Part shown: one piece after another, positions 1-4,898 of the stretch
How the letters are laid out: each line of letters opens with the position of its first letter
Numbering within the stretch: position 1 is the first letter of the stretch
DNA from: Candidatus Woesearchaeota archaeon
Lineage (GTDB): Archaea; Nanobdellota; Nanobdellia; Woesearchaeales; WAPJ01
Direction: 5' to 3'
Length of the DNA: 5,238 nt
NCBI GenBank assembly: GCA_015519985.1
Contig: WIAN01000143.1
Location: 1-5,238 of the forward strand
Position numbers and translations under genes: made by a program
Notes under the pieces: model-generated
The model's input: the letters and a program-made list of their open reading frames with translations, nothing else
What the model was told of the DNA's origin: nothing
The model's database searches: none

Positions 1-497
1 CTACTGGTGCTTGTCAAGAATGTGTTGGAGTTTGTTCTTCTAATACTGATTGTGGTACTGGTTATACTTGTGATACTAGTTTAGGGTTGTGTAATGCTGA
101 TTGTGTTTGTGATCCTGTTTCTTGTTCTGGAAGTGTTTGTATTGCTTCTGATCAATTAAGACAATATACTGGTTGTTCAGGAAATTCTTGTGGTTTTACT
201 GATTTTTCTTGTACTGTAGGTTGTATTGAAAATAATGATGGTACTTCTACTTATTATTCTGGTTGTTCTAATGGAGCTTGTGACTCTGGAACTACTTTTG
301 AATGTAGTGGCTGTCAAGATAAAGTACAGACTACTTATGAAATTTGTGTGAGAAATGCTGATTGTACTTATTCTACTGTTTCTAGAACAGAAACTGTTTG
401 TCCTGGTCAGGAAACTCAAAGTTGCACAGATCCTAATACTTGTGCATGTATTGATTTTGGAGTTAATTGTGATGGAGGCGGCAGCGGTTTAGGTTAA
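1..497 (+). CDS. Cysteine-rich, probably secreted protein (5' partial)
   Basis: The frame is open from the left edge (first full codon at 3-5) to TAA at 495-497, giving 164 visible residues, so the true start lies upstream. The TTG at 87 is in frame but is an ordinary Leu codon, not a start. There are 25 Cys in 164 residues (about 15%), with much Thr, Ser, Gly and Asn and few hydrophobic runs. This composition fits a disulfide-knit extracellular protein. The stretch CSSNTDCGTGYTC has the C-x5-C-x5-C spacing seen in Dickkopf-like and other small Cys-rich repeats; this is resemblance only. A 30-residue unit is duplicated (Y55-C74 and Y85-C104). The protein ends in a Gly/Ser tail after the last Cys, with no membrane anchor. 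Signal peptide and any adhesion or enzymatic domain would be upstream. A surface or adhesin-like role is inference. The reading frame is certain; the function is unknown. Confidence 0.85.
   Translation, partial: TGACQECVGVCSSNTDCGTGYTCDTSLGLCNADCVCDPVSCSGSVCIASDQLRQYTGCSGNSCGFTDFSCTVGCIENNDGTSTYYSGCSNGACDSGTTFECSGCQDKVQTTYEICVRNADCTYSTVSRTETVCPGQETQSCTDPNTCACIDFGVNCDGGGSGLG
165..314 (+). repeat. 30-residue Cys-rich tandem duplication
   Basis: Within the Cys-rich protein, 165-224 encodes YTGCSGNSC followed by F-S-C-T-V-G-C, and 255-314 encodes YSGCSNGAC followed by F-E-C-S-G-C. Four Cys line up in each copy (C58/C63/C70/C74 and C88/C93/C101/C104), with copies offset by 90 bases. The spacing differs by one residue in two loops, so this is a diverged duplication, not a recent one. 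It suggests a repeated disulfide module that may continue upstream of the window. Confidence 0.6.
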
Positions 498-517
498 AAC
501 TTTTAAGTAGTAAAAAA

Positions 518-536
518 CAGAAAGTTTTATAAATTA
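518..536 (+). promoter_or_regulatory. BRE/TATA-like promoter of the exported-protein gene
   Basis: Purine-rich CAGAAAG (518-524) abuts TTTTATAAA (525-533), matching the archaeal BRE plus TATA layout. A start of transcription about 25 bases downstream would fall near 555, leaving a leader of roughly 10 bases before the ATG at 567. Placement is by eye; the whole region is AT-rich, so chance matches are possible. Confidence 0.55.
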
Positions 537-555
537 GTTTTGCTTTCTTTTTATT

Positions 556-560
556 GGTGG
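556..560 (+). promoter_or_regulatory. Weak Shine-Dalgarno-like GGTGG
   Basis: GGTGG ends six bases before the ATG at 567 and shares GGTG with the archaeal GGAGGTGAT consensus. It supports 567 over the in-frame TTG at 540 and over the ATG at 582, although AAGGA at 574-578 could serve the latter. Confidence 0.35.
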
Positions 561-566
561 TTTTTT

Positions 567-1271
567 ATGGTTAAAGGATTTATGAAAAAAATAATGCCTG
601 TTTTAGCAGCTCTTTCTTTATATGTTAGTGCTGAGAAAGTTTCTGTAAATCCAAATAATCCTATAGATACAAACAATATTGTTGTTAAAGCAAAAAAAGT
701 GCCTGTTTCTTTAGAATTAGATGAAAAATGTACTGTTAAGCCTTCTGAAGGTTTGGAAAAACATTTTTTTGAACTTATGAGAAGTAAAGGTTTAGATGTA
801 AAATTTTATCCAGAATATGATTCTAATGGTGGAAAAACAGAGGTTACTTTAAGAGCAGAATATAATTTAAATGGAAAAGAAGGAACATTTTTTATGCCCG
901 GAGGAAATTATGATGTTATTTGTGAGAAGGATACTTTTAATGTAACAGTTTCTGTTTCTGAAGCTGTTCAAATAATTTACAGTGTTAAAGAAAGTCCAAA
1001 CTCAACATCATACACTTCTTTTGTTGTTGCTGGAGGTTTAGAAACTGAACTTGTAAAAGTTTTTCCTTTTGGTTTTGATGTTTATAAGAAAAAACTTCCT
1101 CTTCCAGGAGTTTCAGAAGAAAGTTTATCTGCTTCTGGAGGGGTTGCTCCTGTAAAATATACTTTTAAAAAAACAAAAGGAGAAAAAGATGTTTTAGGAG
1201 ATCCTTTTTATAAAATAACTTTTAATCCTGGCCTTCCAGAAGAATATTCTTCTACTTTTTATCAAAAATAA
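567..1271 (+). CDS. Exported protein of unknown function
   Basis: This 234-residue protein is read from the ATG at 567. The N-terminus has a basic start (MVKGFMKKI), a hydrophobic core (MPVLAALSLYV) and an A-x-A-like cleavage site after residue 22 (YVSA before EKV), a clear Sec-type signal peptide. The mature part alternates short beta-like segments (V-T-L-R-A-E-Y, F-N-V-T-V-S-V, V-K-Y-T-F) with polar loops. It has just two Cys (C55, C119), which could pair, and two N-glycosylation sequons (N125-V-T, N145-S-T). No second membrane segment or lipobox is visible, so it is probably secreted or bound to the surface through a partner. It follows the Cys-rich protein by 69 bases with its own TATA-like box. 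Both could belong to a surface layer, but this is inference. I do not recognise the family. The start could also be the ATG at 582 (MKKIMPVLA), which keeps the signal peptide. Confidence 0.85.
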   Translation: MVKGFMKKIMPVLAALSLYVSAEKVSVNPNNPIDTNNIVVKAKKVPVSLELDEKCTVKPSEGLEKHFFELMRSKGLDVKFYPEYDSNGGKTEVTLRAEYNLNGKEGTFFMPGGNYDVICEKDTFNVTVSVSEAVQIIYSVKESPNSTSYTSFVVAGGLETELVKVFPFGFDVYKKKLPLPGVSEESLSASGGVAPVKYTFKKTKGEKDVLGDPFYKITFNPGLPEEYSSTFYQK

Positions 1272-1281
1272 AATTCTTTTT

Positions 1282-1298
1282 CAAAACATTTTTAAATA
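1282..1298 (+). promoter_or_regulatory. TATA-like promoter of tfs
   Basis: TTTTTAAATA (1289-1298) lies 39 bases before the ATG at 1328 and is preceded by A-rich CAAAACA (1282-1288). The spacing to the start codon is close to that of the upstream exported-protein gene (about 38 versus 41 bases), which strengthens both calls and predicts a very short tfs leader. Confidence 0.5.
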
Positions 1299-1300
1299 CA

Positions 1301-1319
1301 TTTTTTTTCTTGTTTTTTT
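1301..1319 (+). terminator. U-rich candidate terminator of the exported-protein gene
   Basis: T8 (1301-1308) and T7 (1313-1319) lie 30-48 bases after the stop at 1269-1271, with no stable hairpin before them. Archaeal RNA polymerase can terminate on U-runs alone. The runs sit between the tfs TATA box and its ATG, so the terminator would be nested in the next promoter. T-rich composition is general here, so confidence is moderate. Confidence 0.4.
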
Positions 1320-1327
1320 GATGTTTT

Positions 1328-1660
1328 ATGGTTAAGTTTTGTCCTAAATGTAATTCGTTGATGATTCCTAAAAATGAAGATGGGAAAGTTTTTTTTGTTT
1401 GTACTAATGTTTCTTGTGGTTTTTCTGAAAAGCCTAAAAAGGATGATTTGAACATTAAAGAAAAAATTGAATCTGAAAGTTTTGATGTTGAAATTGCTGA
1501 TTCTAATAAGGAAGCTTTGCCTGTTGTTAAAGCTGTTTGTAGAAAATGTAAGAATACTGAAGCTTATTTTTGGACCGTACAAACTAGAAGTGCTGATGAA
1601 GCTGAAACTAAATTTTATAGATGTACTAAATGCAAGCATACTTGGAGAGAATACGATTAA
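1328..1660 (+). CDS. tfs: Transcription factor S (archaeal TFIIS-like cleavage factor)
   Basis: This 110-residue protein has the two zinc ribbons of the TFS/RPB9 family. The N-terminal ribbon uses C5, C8, C25 and C30. The C-terminal ribbon uses C71, C74, C99 and C102 and carries the signature QTRSADEAETKFYRC (85-99). Residues D90-E91 form the acidic hairpin tip that, in TFIIS and archaeal TFS, enters the RNA polymerase secondary channel and stimulates cleavage of backtracked RNA. Their presence points to an active cleavage factor rather than an RPB9-like subunit. An acidic/lysine-rich linker (about 35-66) joins the ribbons, and full length matches the family. One oddity is that the second Cys pair of the N-terminal ribbon is C-x4-C (CTNVSC), where C-x2-C is usual. 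The ATG at 1328 gives MVKFCPKC, a normal family start, with a TATA-like box 39 bases upstream and no strong Shine-Dalgarno. Confidence 0.95.
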   Translation: MVKFCPKCNSLMIPKNEDGKVFFVCTNVSCGFSEKPKKDDLNIKEKIESESFDVEIADSNKEALPVVKAVCRKCKNTEAYFWTVQTRSADEAETKFYRCTKCKHTWREYD

Positions 1661-1664
1661 TTAA

Positions 1665-1685
1665 TTTTTTTATTTAACTTTTTTT
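1665..1685 (+). terminator. Twin T7 tracts after tfs
   Basis: T7 runs at 1665-1671 and 1679-1685 occupy most of the 31-base gap between the tfs stop and the DUF167 start. They may terminate tfs transcripts. The gap has no clear promoter, apart from a weak TTAATTAA at 1657-1664 overlapping the tfs stop, so the runs could also simply be a T-rich leader in a two-gene transcript. Confidence 0.3.
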
Positions 1686-1691
1686 ATTGTT

Positions 1692-1958
1692 ATGAAAGAT
1701 CCTTATTTTAATGTTTTGAAAGATTTTGTAAGTAAAGGTTTTGTTTTTGTAGTTGTTAAACCTAATAAGAGAGAGAATAAAATTGTTGGTTTTGAGAATG
1801 ATGCTTTTATTGTAGAGTTGAAGGCTAAACCTGTTGAAGGTGAAGCTAATAAAGTTTTAGTTTCTTTTTTTAAAACTCTTTTTAAAGATTATAATGTTGT
1901 TTTGAAATCTGGTTTTTCTTCTAAAAAAAAGAAGTTGTTGTTTGAAAAAAAACAATAA
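1692..1958 (+). CDS. DUF167 / YggU family protein (UPF0235)
   Basis: This 88-residue protein matches the whole DUF167 fold. The opening strand is F-V-V-V-K-P-N with the K23-P24-N25 signature, then I-V-G-F and a second strand (FIVELKAKP). The family's hallmark P-V-E-G-E-A-N (47-53) follows, then a helix (KVLVSFFKTLFKD), and a final strand with G74 and the basic S-S-K-K-K-K. Members are small alpha/beta proteins found in bacteria, archaea and eukaryotes; their biochemical role is not established, so no function is assigned. It lies 31 bases after tfs on the same strand and may be co-transcribed with it. It converges with a - strand gene, with 10 bases between stops. Length is normal for the family. 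Confidence 0.9.
   Translation: MKDPYFNVLKDFVSKGFVFVVVKPNKRENKIVGFENDAFIVELKAKPVEGEANKVLVSFFKTLFKDYNVVLKSGFSSKKKKLLFEKKQ
1923..1952 (-). terminator. Candidate U-run terminator of the - strand operon
   Basis: Read on the - strand, two T8 tracts (opposite A8 at 1945-1952 and 1923-1930) follow the stop of the 137-residue gene by 17 and 39 bases. They lie inside the 3' end of the DUF167 gene, where on the + strand they encode Lys codons. The gap of 10 bases leaves no other room for termination. Confidence 0.35.
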
Positions 1959-1968
1959 TAATTTTATT

Positions 1969-2382
1969 TTATGCTTTTAATACAGTATTTAATTTTAGTT
2001 TTAATCTAATATTTTTTTCTTCTAAAACTATTCTTTCTATTTCAGATATTCTTTTATAAAAATCTTTTACTGAAATGTATGTTCCTGTTAATTTTGAATG
2101 TATTTTTCCTTCTGTTATGTATGTTATTGTTGTTCCTAAAAAAGAATAATCGTTTTCAAAAAGGTATAATGAATAAACTCCTTGTATGCTTAATCTTTCA
2201 TCTAAAAGCGAAAATAAAGGAGTTGCATTAAATTCTTCATCATTAATCGCTACTCTTTCTAATACTATTATTCCTTGTTTTGAAATTCTATAAGAATACT
2301 CTTGTTTGAAAGAATTGTCAATCTCATCTAATAAAGTGTAAGGTAATTTTATTCTTCTTATTTTTTCTTGTAAAGTTTCCAT
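1969..2382 (-). CDS. Hypothetical protein, 137 residues
   Basis: This reads from ATG (2382-2380) to TAA (1971-1969). No known family is recognised. It has no Cys and no Trp and looks like a mixed alpha/beta cytosolic protein. A helical N-terminus (METLQEKIRRIKL) precedes strand-like segments (SYRISKQGIIVLERVAI, GVYSLYLF, TTITYI, KLTGTYISV). A C-terminal helix (VKDFYKRISEIERIVLEEKN) leads into a basic/hydrophobic tail (IRLKLKLNTVLKA). There is no signal peptide or membrane segment. Its ATG follows the stop of the frame-interrupted gene upstream by a single base (TAA-G-ATG), so translation is probably coupled, and it is the last gene of the coiled-coil operon. The context suggests it works with that protein, but the role is unknown. 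The frame upstream of the ATG is open only to 2422 and has no alternative start codon. Confidence 0.8.
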   Translation of the reverse strand: METLQEKIRRIKLPYTLLDEIDNSFKQEYSYRISKQGIIVLERVAINDEEFNATPLFSLLDERLSIQGVYSLYLFENDYSFLGTTITYITEGKIHSKLTGTYISVKDFYKRISEIERIVLEEKNIRLKLKLNTVLKA

Positions 2383-2383
2383 C

Positions 2384-2736
2384 TTAAAATTTGTTTTGAA
2401 TGTATCTTGATGCTTCTTCTATTGTTTCAAAAGCTGTTATTGTTGAAGCAGAGTTTAAAGTATATATTGGCTTGTAAGGTTTTTTCTTAGGTATGATCTT
2501 ATTGTATTTTACTTCTATTAAAAAGTAGTTTGGATTTCTATTAGAATTTTCTTCTGTTGAATTTTCTTCTGTTTTTTTTCTGTAAAGACCTATATAATAT
2601 CCGTTTCTTTCTTTTAATGTTGCTATTAGTTCAATATCTAAATCGGAATCAGGCAGTTTTGTTAATTCTGACCTTCCATTTTTTGGTTTGAAATTTTTTT
2701 TGTTACTTTTTCTTCTAATGATGGCGTTTTAACCAA
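2384..2736 (-). CDS. Frame-interrupted gene (about 117 residues if one -1 shift is allowed)
   Basis: The frame ending at TAA (2386-2384) is open for 114 codons but contains no ATG, GTG or TTG, so a simple ORF search misses it. Its content looks coding (for example LPDSDLDIELIATLKERNG, YYIGLYRKK, NYFLIEVKYNK, and TITAFETIEEASRYIQ near the C-terminus). The adjacent frame offers TTG at 2736-2734, directly after the upstream stop TAG, giving (M)VKTPSLEEKVTKK before it runs into TAA at codon 25. The two frames join smoothly at an A8 run (2701-2694), where ACA-AAA-AAA-AT permits a -1 slip or one A is missing; the joined product is about 117 residues. Zero-base and one-base junctions to both neighbours support a real gene. 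TTGGTTAA resembles the ATGGTTAA starts of two other genes here. It has no signal peptide and no recognised family. It could be a frameshifted gene, an assembly homopolymer error, programmed frameshifting or a young pseudogene. Confidence 0.6.
2544..2573 (-). repeat. Exact 15-base tandem duplication
   Basis: GAATTTTCTTCTGTT occurs twice back to back on the + strand (2544-2558 and 2559-2573). In the - strand frame it encodes TEENS twice inside a polar loop of the frame-interrupted gene. The unit is a multiple of three and keeps the frame open, which fits a translated region tolerating a loop expansion. Confidence 0.85.
2694..2701 (-). other. A8 run at the frame junction (possible slippery site)
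   Basis: On the - strand the codons ACA-AAA-AAA-ATT contain A-AAA-AAA, which fits the X-XXY-YYZ pattern for -1 slippage. After the slip, reading continues AAT-TTC into the long open frame. A similar A-AAA-AAT site drives -1 frameshifting of the alpha-fucosidase gene of Saccharolobus solfataricus. A one-base homopolymer error would give exactly the same picture. Confidence 0.45.
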
Positions 2737-4788
2737 CTAATATAAATCTGTGTCTTCTATTTTTTTCTTTTTATTTTTTTCTTCCTTTTTCTCTTTATTT
2801 TTATTTTCTTCTTCTGTTTCTTCTGTAAAAAATTCTACTATTCTTTCACTCATTCTTTTTAAAAATCCTTTTTTTTCTTTGTCTTTTTCTTTTGATATTA
2901 CTTCATCTAATAATTCTTGTGCGGATTTTTTATCTAATTTTTTTTCACTTTTTTTTTCTAATTCTTTTACTGCTTCTTTTATTTTATCTTCTTCTGTTTT
3001 TACATTTTTTTCTAATTGTTTTTTTTCTTTTTCTAACTGTTTGTTTTTACTTTCTAATATTTTATTTTTTTCTTCTAATGCTGTTAGTTTTTTTTCTAAT
3101 GTTGTTTGTCTTTGTAATAAGTTTTTTATATCTTCATGTAATAATATTAATTGACTTTGCATTTCTTGTAGTTTTTTTTCATCTTTATTTTTTTCTTTTT
3201 CTTTTTTTGTTTCTTCTAATTGTTTTTTTAAATTTTCATATTCTTCTATTGTTATAAAGTTGTTTCTTAAAAATTCTACTTCTTGCATTATTCTTTCTAT
3301 TTCTTTTGTAGAAGTATTTTTTTCTCTTAATAATGCTATATTTTCTATTTCTTCTTTTAATTCTTCTACTGTTTTTTTGTTGTTTTCTAAATCTTTTAAT
3401 AGTGCGTTTGTTTTTTTGTAGTCTTTTGTTATTTCGTCTAATTCTTTTAATAATATTTTTTGTTCTTCTTGTAATTCTTTTATTGTTTTTTCTAATGTTT
3501 TTATTTTTTCATTTATTTCTTTTTGTTCTTTTGTATTGTTTTTTTGTTCTAAACTTTTTTCTAATGTTTTTATTTTTTGTTCTAATTGTTTTTTTTCTTT
3601 TTCTATATTTTCTATTTTTGTTTTTATTGTTTTTTCTAATTCTTCTTTTATTTTTTTGTTTTCTTCTAATAATTTTTTTGTTTCTTTTTCTACTATTTGT
3701 TTTGTTTCTTCTTCTGTTGTTAATTGTGATATTATATTGTTAAATTCTTCTATTTTTTGATTTAATTCTTCTACTCTTACTAATGGCTGTGTTTTTTCTT
3801 CTAATAGTTTTTTTACTTCTTCTATTAATGCTTTTTTTTCTTCTTTTGTTAATCCTGTTTTTGATTTTTTTATTTGTGATTTTAAATCGTTTAGTGCTGC
3901 TTCTAATTTTAACATTTTGTTTGTTGTTTCTTCATATTGTTTTTTTCCTTCTGCTTTTGTTTGGAATGTTTCTTTTAACAATAAATTTTCTGCTATTACT
4001 TTTTTTATTTCTTCTTCTAATTTTTTGTTAGTTTTTGTTTTTTCTATTGTTGTTATTTTTTCTTCTAATTCTTTTATTTTTTCTTTTAAATTTGATAGTT
4101 CTTGTTCTTGAGTTTTATTGTTTTTTTCTGTTTTGTTTTTTTGCAATTCTTTTGTTATGTTTTTTATTTCTTCTAATGTTTTTTCTAATTTTTGCAATCT
4201 TTTTTCTTTCTCATCTAATTCTTCTTTTATTAGTATTTGTTTTTCTAATTCTTTTGCTATTTCGTTAAAATTGTATTCTATATCTTCTAATGTTTTTTCA
4301 TAACTTTTTTTGTCTATTTGTTCTTTTTGTTTTTTTTCTAATACATTTTTTATTTTTTTATTTTCTTCTTGTAATTTTTTTATTTCTTCGTCTATTTTTT
4401 TGTCTTTTTTTTCTTTTTCTTGTAATAATTTTTTTAATTCTCTTATTTTTTCTTCTAATACTTTTATTCTTGCATGGTTTGTTTCTTTTTGTACTTTTTT
4501 TATTGTTTTTTCATATTCTTCTTTTATTTTGTCATATTCGTCTTTTGTGATTACTTGTTGTAATTCCAATTCTAATTTTTTTGTTAGTTTTTCTGCAAAA
4601 TCATAAAATTCTTTTTCTTTTATTGATTCTTTTTTTAATTCTTCTAATGTTTTTTCTATATTTTTTTCTTTTTCTTTATTTTCTTTTAATTTTGTTTTTA
4701 AAGAATTAACGTCTCTTTTTACTTTTGAGAATGCTTTTTTTACTCTTTTTTCTAATCTGTTTAATTCATCTAGATATTGAGTTTCCAT
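2737..4788 (-). CDS. Giant Lys/Glu-rich coiled-coil protein, 683 residues
   Basis: This reads from ATG (4788-4786) to TAG (2739-2737). It is almost entirely K, E, L, I, N, Q and T, with no Cys or Trp, one Pro (P335) and three Gly (G281, G312, G641). Heptad-like L/I spacing runs from about residue 6 to 630, giving a long coiled coil. No Walker A motif, hinge or globular ATPase head is present, so it is not an SMC or Rad50 itself. Probable segment breaks start with helix-capping motifs: ITKDEYDKIKEEYE (80), LTKEEKKALIEE (313), LTTEEETKQIVEKE (356) and ITIEEYENLKKQLEE (512). The N-terminus carries a basic helix (RVKKAFSKVKRDVNSLKTKL, 15-34). The C-terminus has a short amphipathic helix (GFLKRMSERIVEFF, 641-654) and then a charged, probably disordered tail. 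It leads a three-gene operon. A structural, scaffold or surface-tethering role is inference; the protein is cytosolic by sequence, with no signal peptide. Confidence 0.9.
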   Translation of the reverse strand: METQYLDELNRLEKRVKKAFSKVKRDVNSLKTKLKENKEKEKNIEKTLEELKKESIKEKEFYDFAEKLTKKLELELQQVITKDEYDKIKEEYEKTIKKVQKETNHARIKVLEEKIRELKKLLQEKEKKDKKIDEEIKKLQEENKKIKNVLEKKQKEQIDKKSYEKTLEDIEYNFNEIAKELEKQILIKEELDEKEKRLQKLEKTLEEIKNITKELQKNKTEKNNKTQEQELSNLKEKIKELEEKITTIEKTKTNKKLEEEIKKVIAENLLLKETFQTKAEGKKQYEETTNKMLKLEAALNDLKSQIKKSKTGLTKEEKKALIEEVKKLLEEKTQPLVRVEELNQKIEEFNNIISQLTTEEETKQIVEKETKKLLEENKKIKEELEKTIKTKIENIEKEKKQLEQKIKTLEKSLEQKNNTKEQKEINEKIKTLEKTIKELQEEQKILLKELDEITKDYKKTNALLKDLENNKKTVEELKEEIENIALLREKNTSTKEIERIMQEVEFLRNNFITIEEYENLKKQLEETKKEKEKNKDEKKLQEMQSQLILLHEDIKNLLQRQTTLEKKLTALEEKNKILESKNKQLEKEKKQLEKNVKTEEDKIKEAVKELEKKSEKKLDKKSAQELLDEVISKEKDKEKKGFLKRMSERIVEFFTEETEEENKNKEKKEEKNKKKKIEDTDLY
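3486..3578 (-). repeat. 24-base direct repeat inside the coiled-coil gene
   Basis: The same 24 bases occur at 3486-3509 and 3555-3578, offset by 69 bases. They encode KIKTLEK twice (residues 405-411 and 428-434). An offset of 23 residues is not a whole number of heptads, so this may reflect local duplication or just biased codon and residue use. Confidence 0.6.
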
Positions 4789-4797
4789 TTGTTTAAA

Positions 4798-4802
4798 CCC
4801 CC
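4798..4802 (-). promoter_or_regulatory. G5 run before the coiled-coil start (weak ribosome site)
   Basis: On the - strand GGGGG ends nine bases before the ATG at 4788. It is the only G-run in the intergenic region and may pair weakly with the CCUCC end of 16S rRNA. The overlapping ATG-GGG-GTT-TAA (4804-4793) is a two-step stop and not a usable start, so 4788 is preferred. Confidence 0.35.
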
Positions 4803-4867
4803 ATTTTAAAAATCATTATTATTATCGAAATGTAAATATGTTTTTTTTGTTAAAAGTATAACATTCT

Positions 4868-4879
4868 CATTTATAAATG
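4868..4879. promoter_or_regulatory. 12-base perfect palindrome with a TATA-like core
   Basis: CATTTATAAATG equals its own reverse complement and contains TTTATAAA, so it reads as a TATA box on both strands. On the - strand, transcription would begin near 4848, giving the coiled-coil operon a leader of about 60 bases. Weaker alternatives nearer the gene are an ATATTTACA (4836-4844 region) and TTTTTAAAAT (4804-4813). It could equally be a dimer-binding operator. Confidence 0.4.
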
Positions 4880-4898
4880 TTTATATTATTTAGTTATT

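Noticed and set aside
177..419. - strand open frame of 80 codons opposite the Cys-rich gene
   Set aside because: It is the complement of ACT/TGT/TCT codons, giving Ser/Thr/Ile low-complexity sequence, with no promoter; the + frame has strong Cys periodicity.
1252..1664. Open frames overlapping tfs on both strands (including 1292-1639 on - and 1467-1664 on +)
   Set aside because: The tfs frame has complete zinc ribbons and family signature; the others have no recognisable motif and simply shadow it.
2677..2679. ATG on the - strand as start of the hidden gene
   Set aside because: It is in the wrong frame and meets TAA after five codons (M-E-G-Q-N); the shift to the long frame would have to occur within 12 bases.
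2713..2725. C-box-like AATGATGG suggesting a C/D-box guide RNA
   Set aside because: The box is imperfect, no CTGA D box lies at the right distance downstream, and the stretch is inside coding sequence on the other strand.
3486..3578. Repeated T-rich units resembling a CRISPR array
   Set aside because: Repeats are short, degenerate, of irregular spacing and fully explained by recurrent Leu-Glu and Lys codons in the coiled coil.
2750..4606. Many + strand open frames of Phe/Leu/Ser-rich 'membrane' proteins opposite the coiled-coil gene
   Set aside because: They are the antisense of K/E/L codons (AAA, GAA, TTA read as TTT, TTC, TAA). They overlap one another, have monotonous composition, and lie wholly inside a strong 683-residue gene.
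2737..4788. SMC, Rad50 or Sbc-type ATPase
   Set aside because: No Walker A (GxxGxGK), Walker B, signature motif, hinge or zinc hook is present; only the coiled coil resembles those families.
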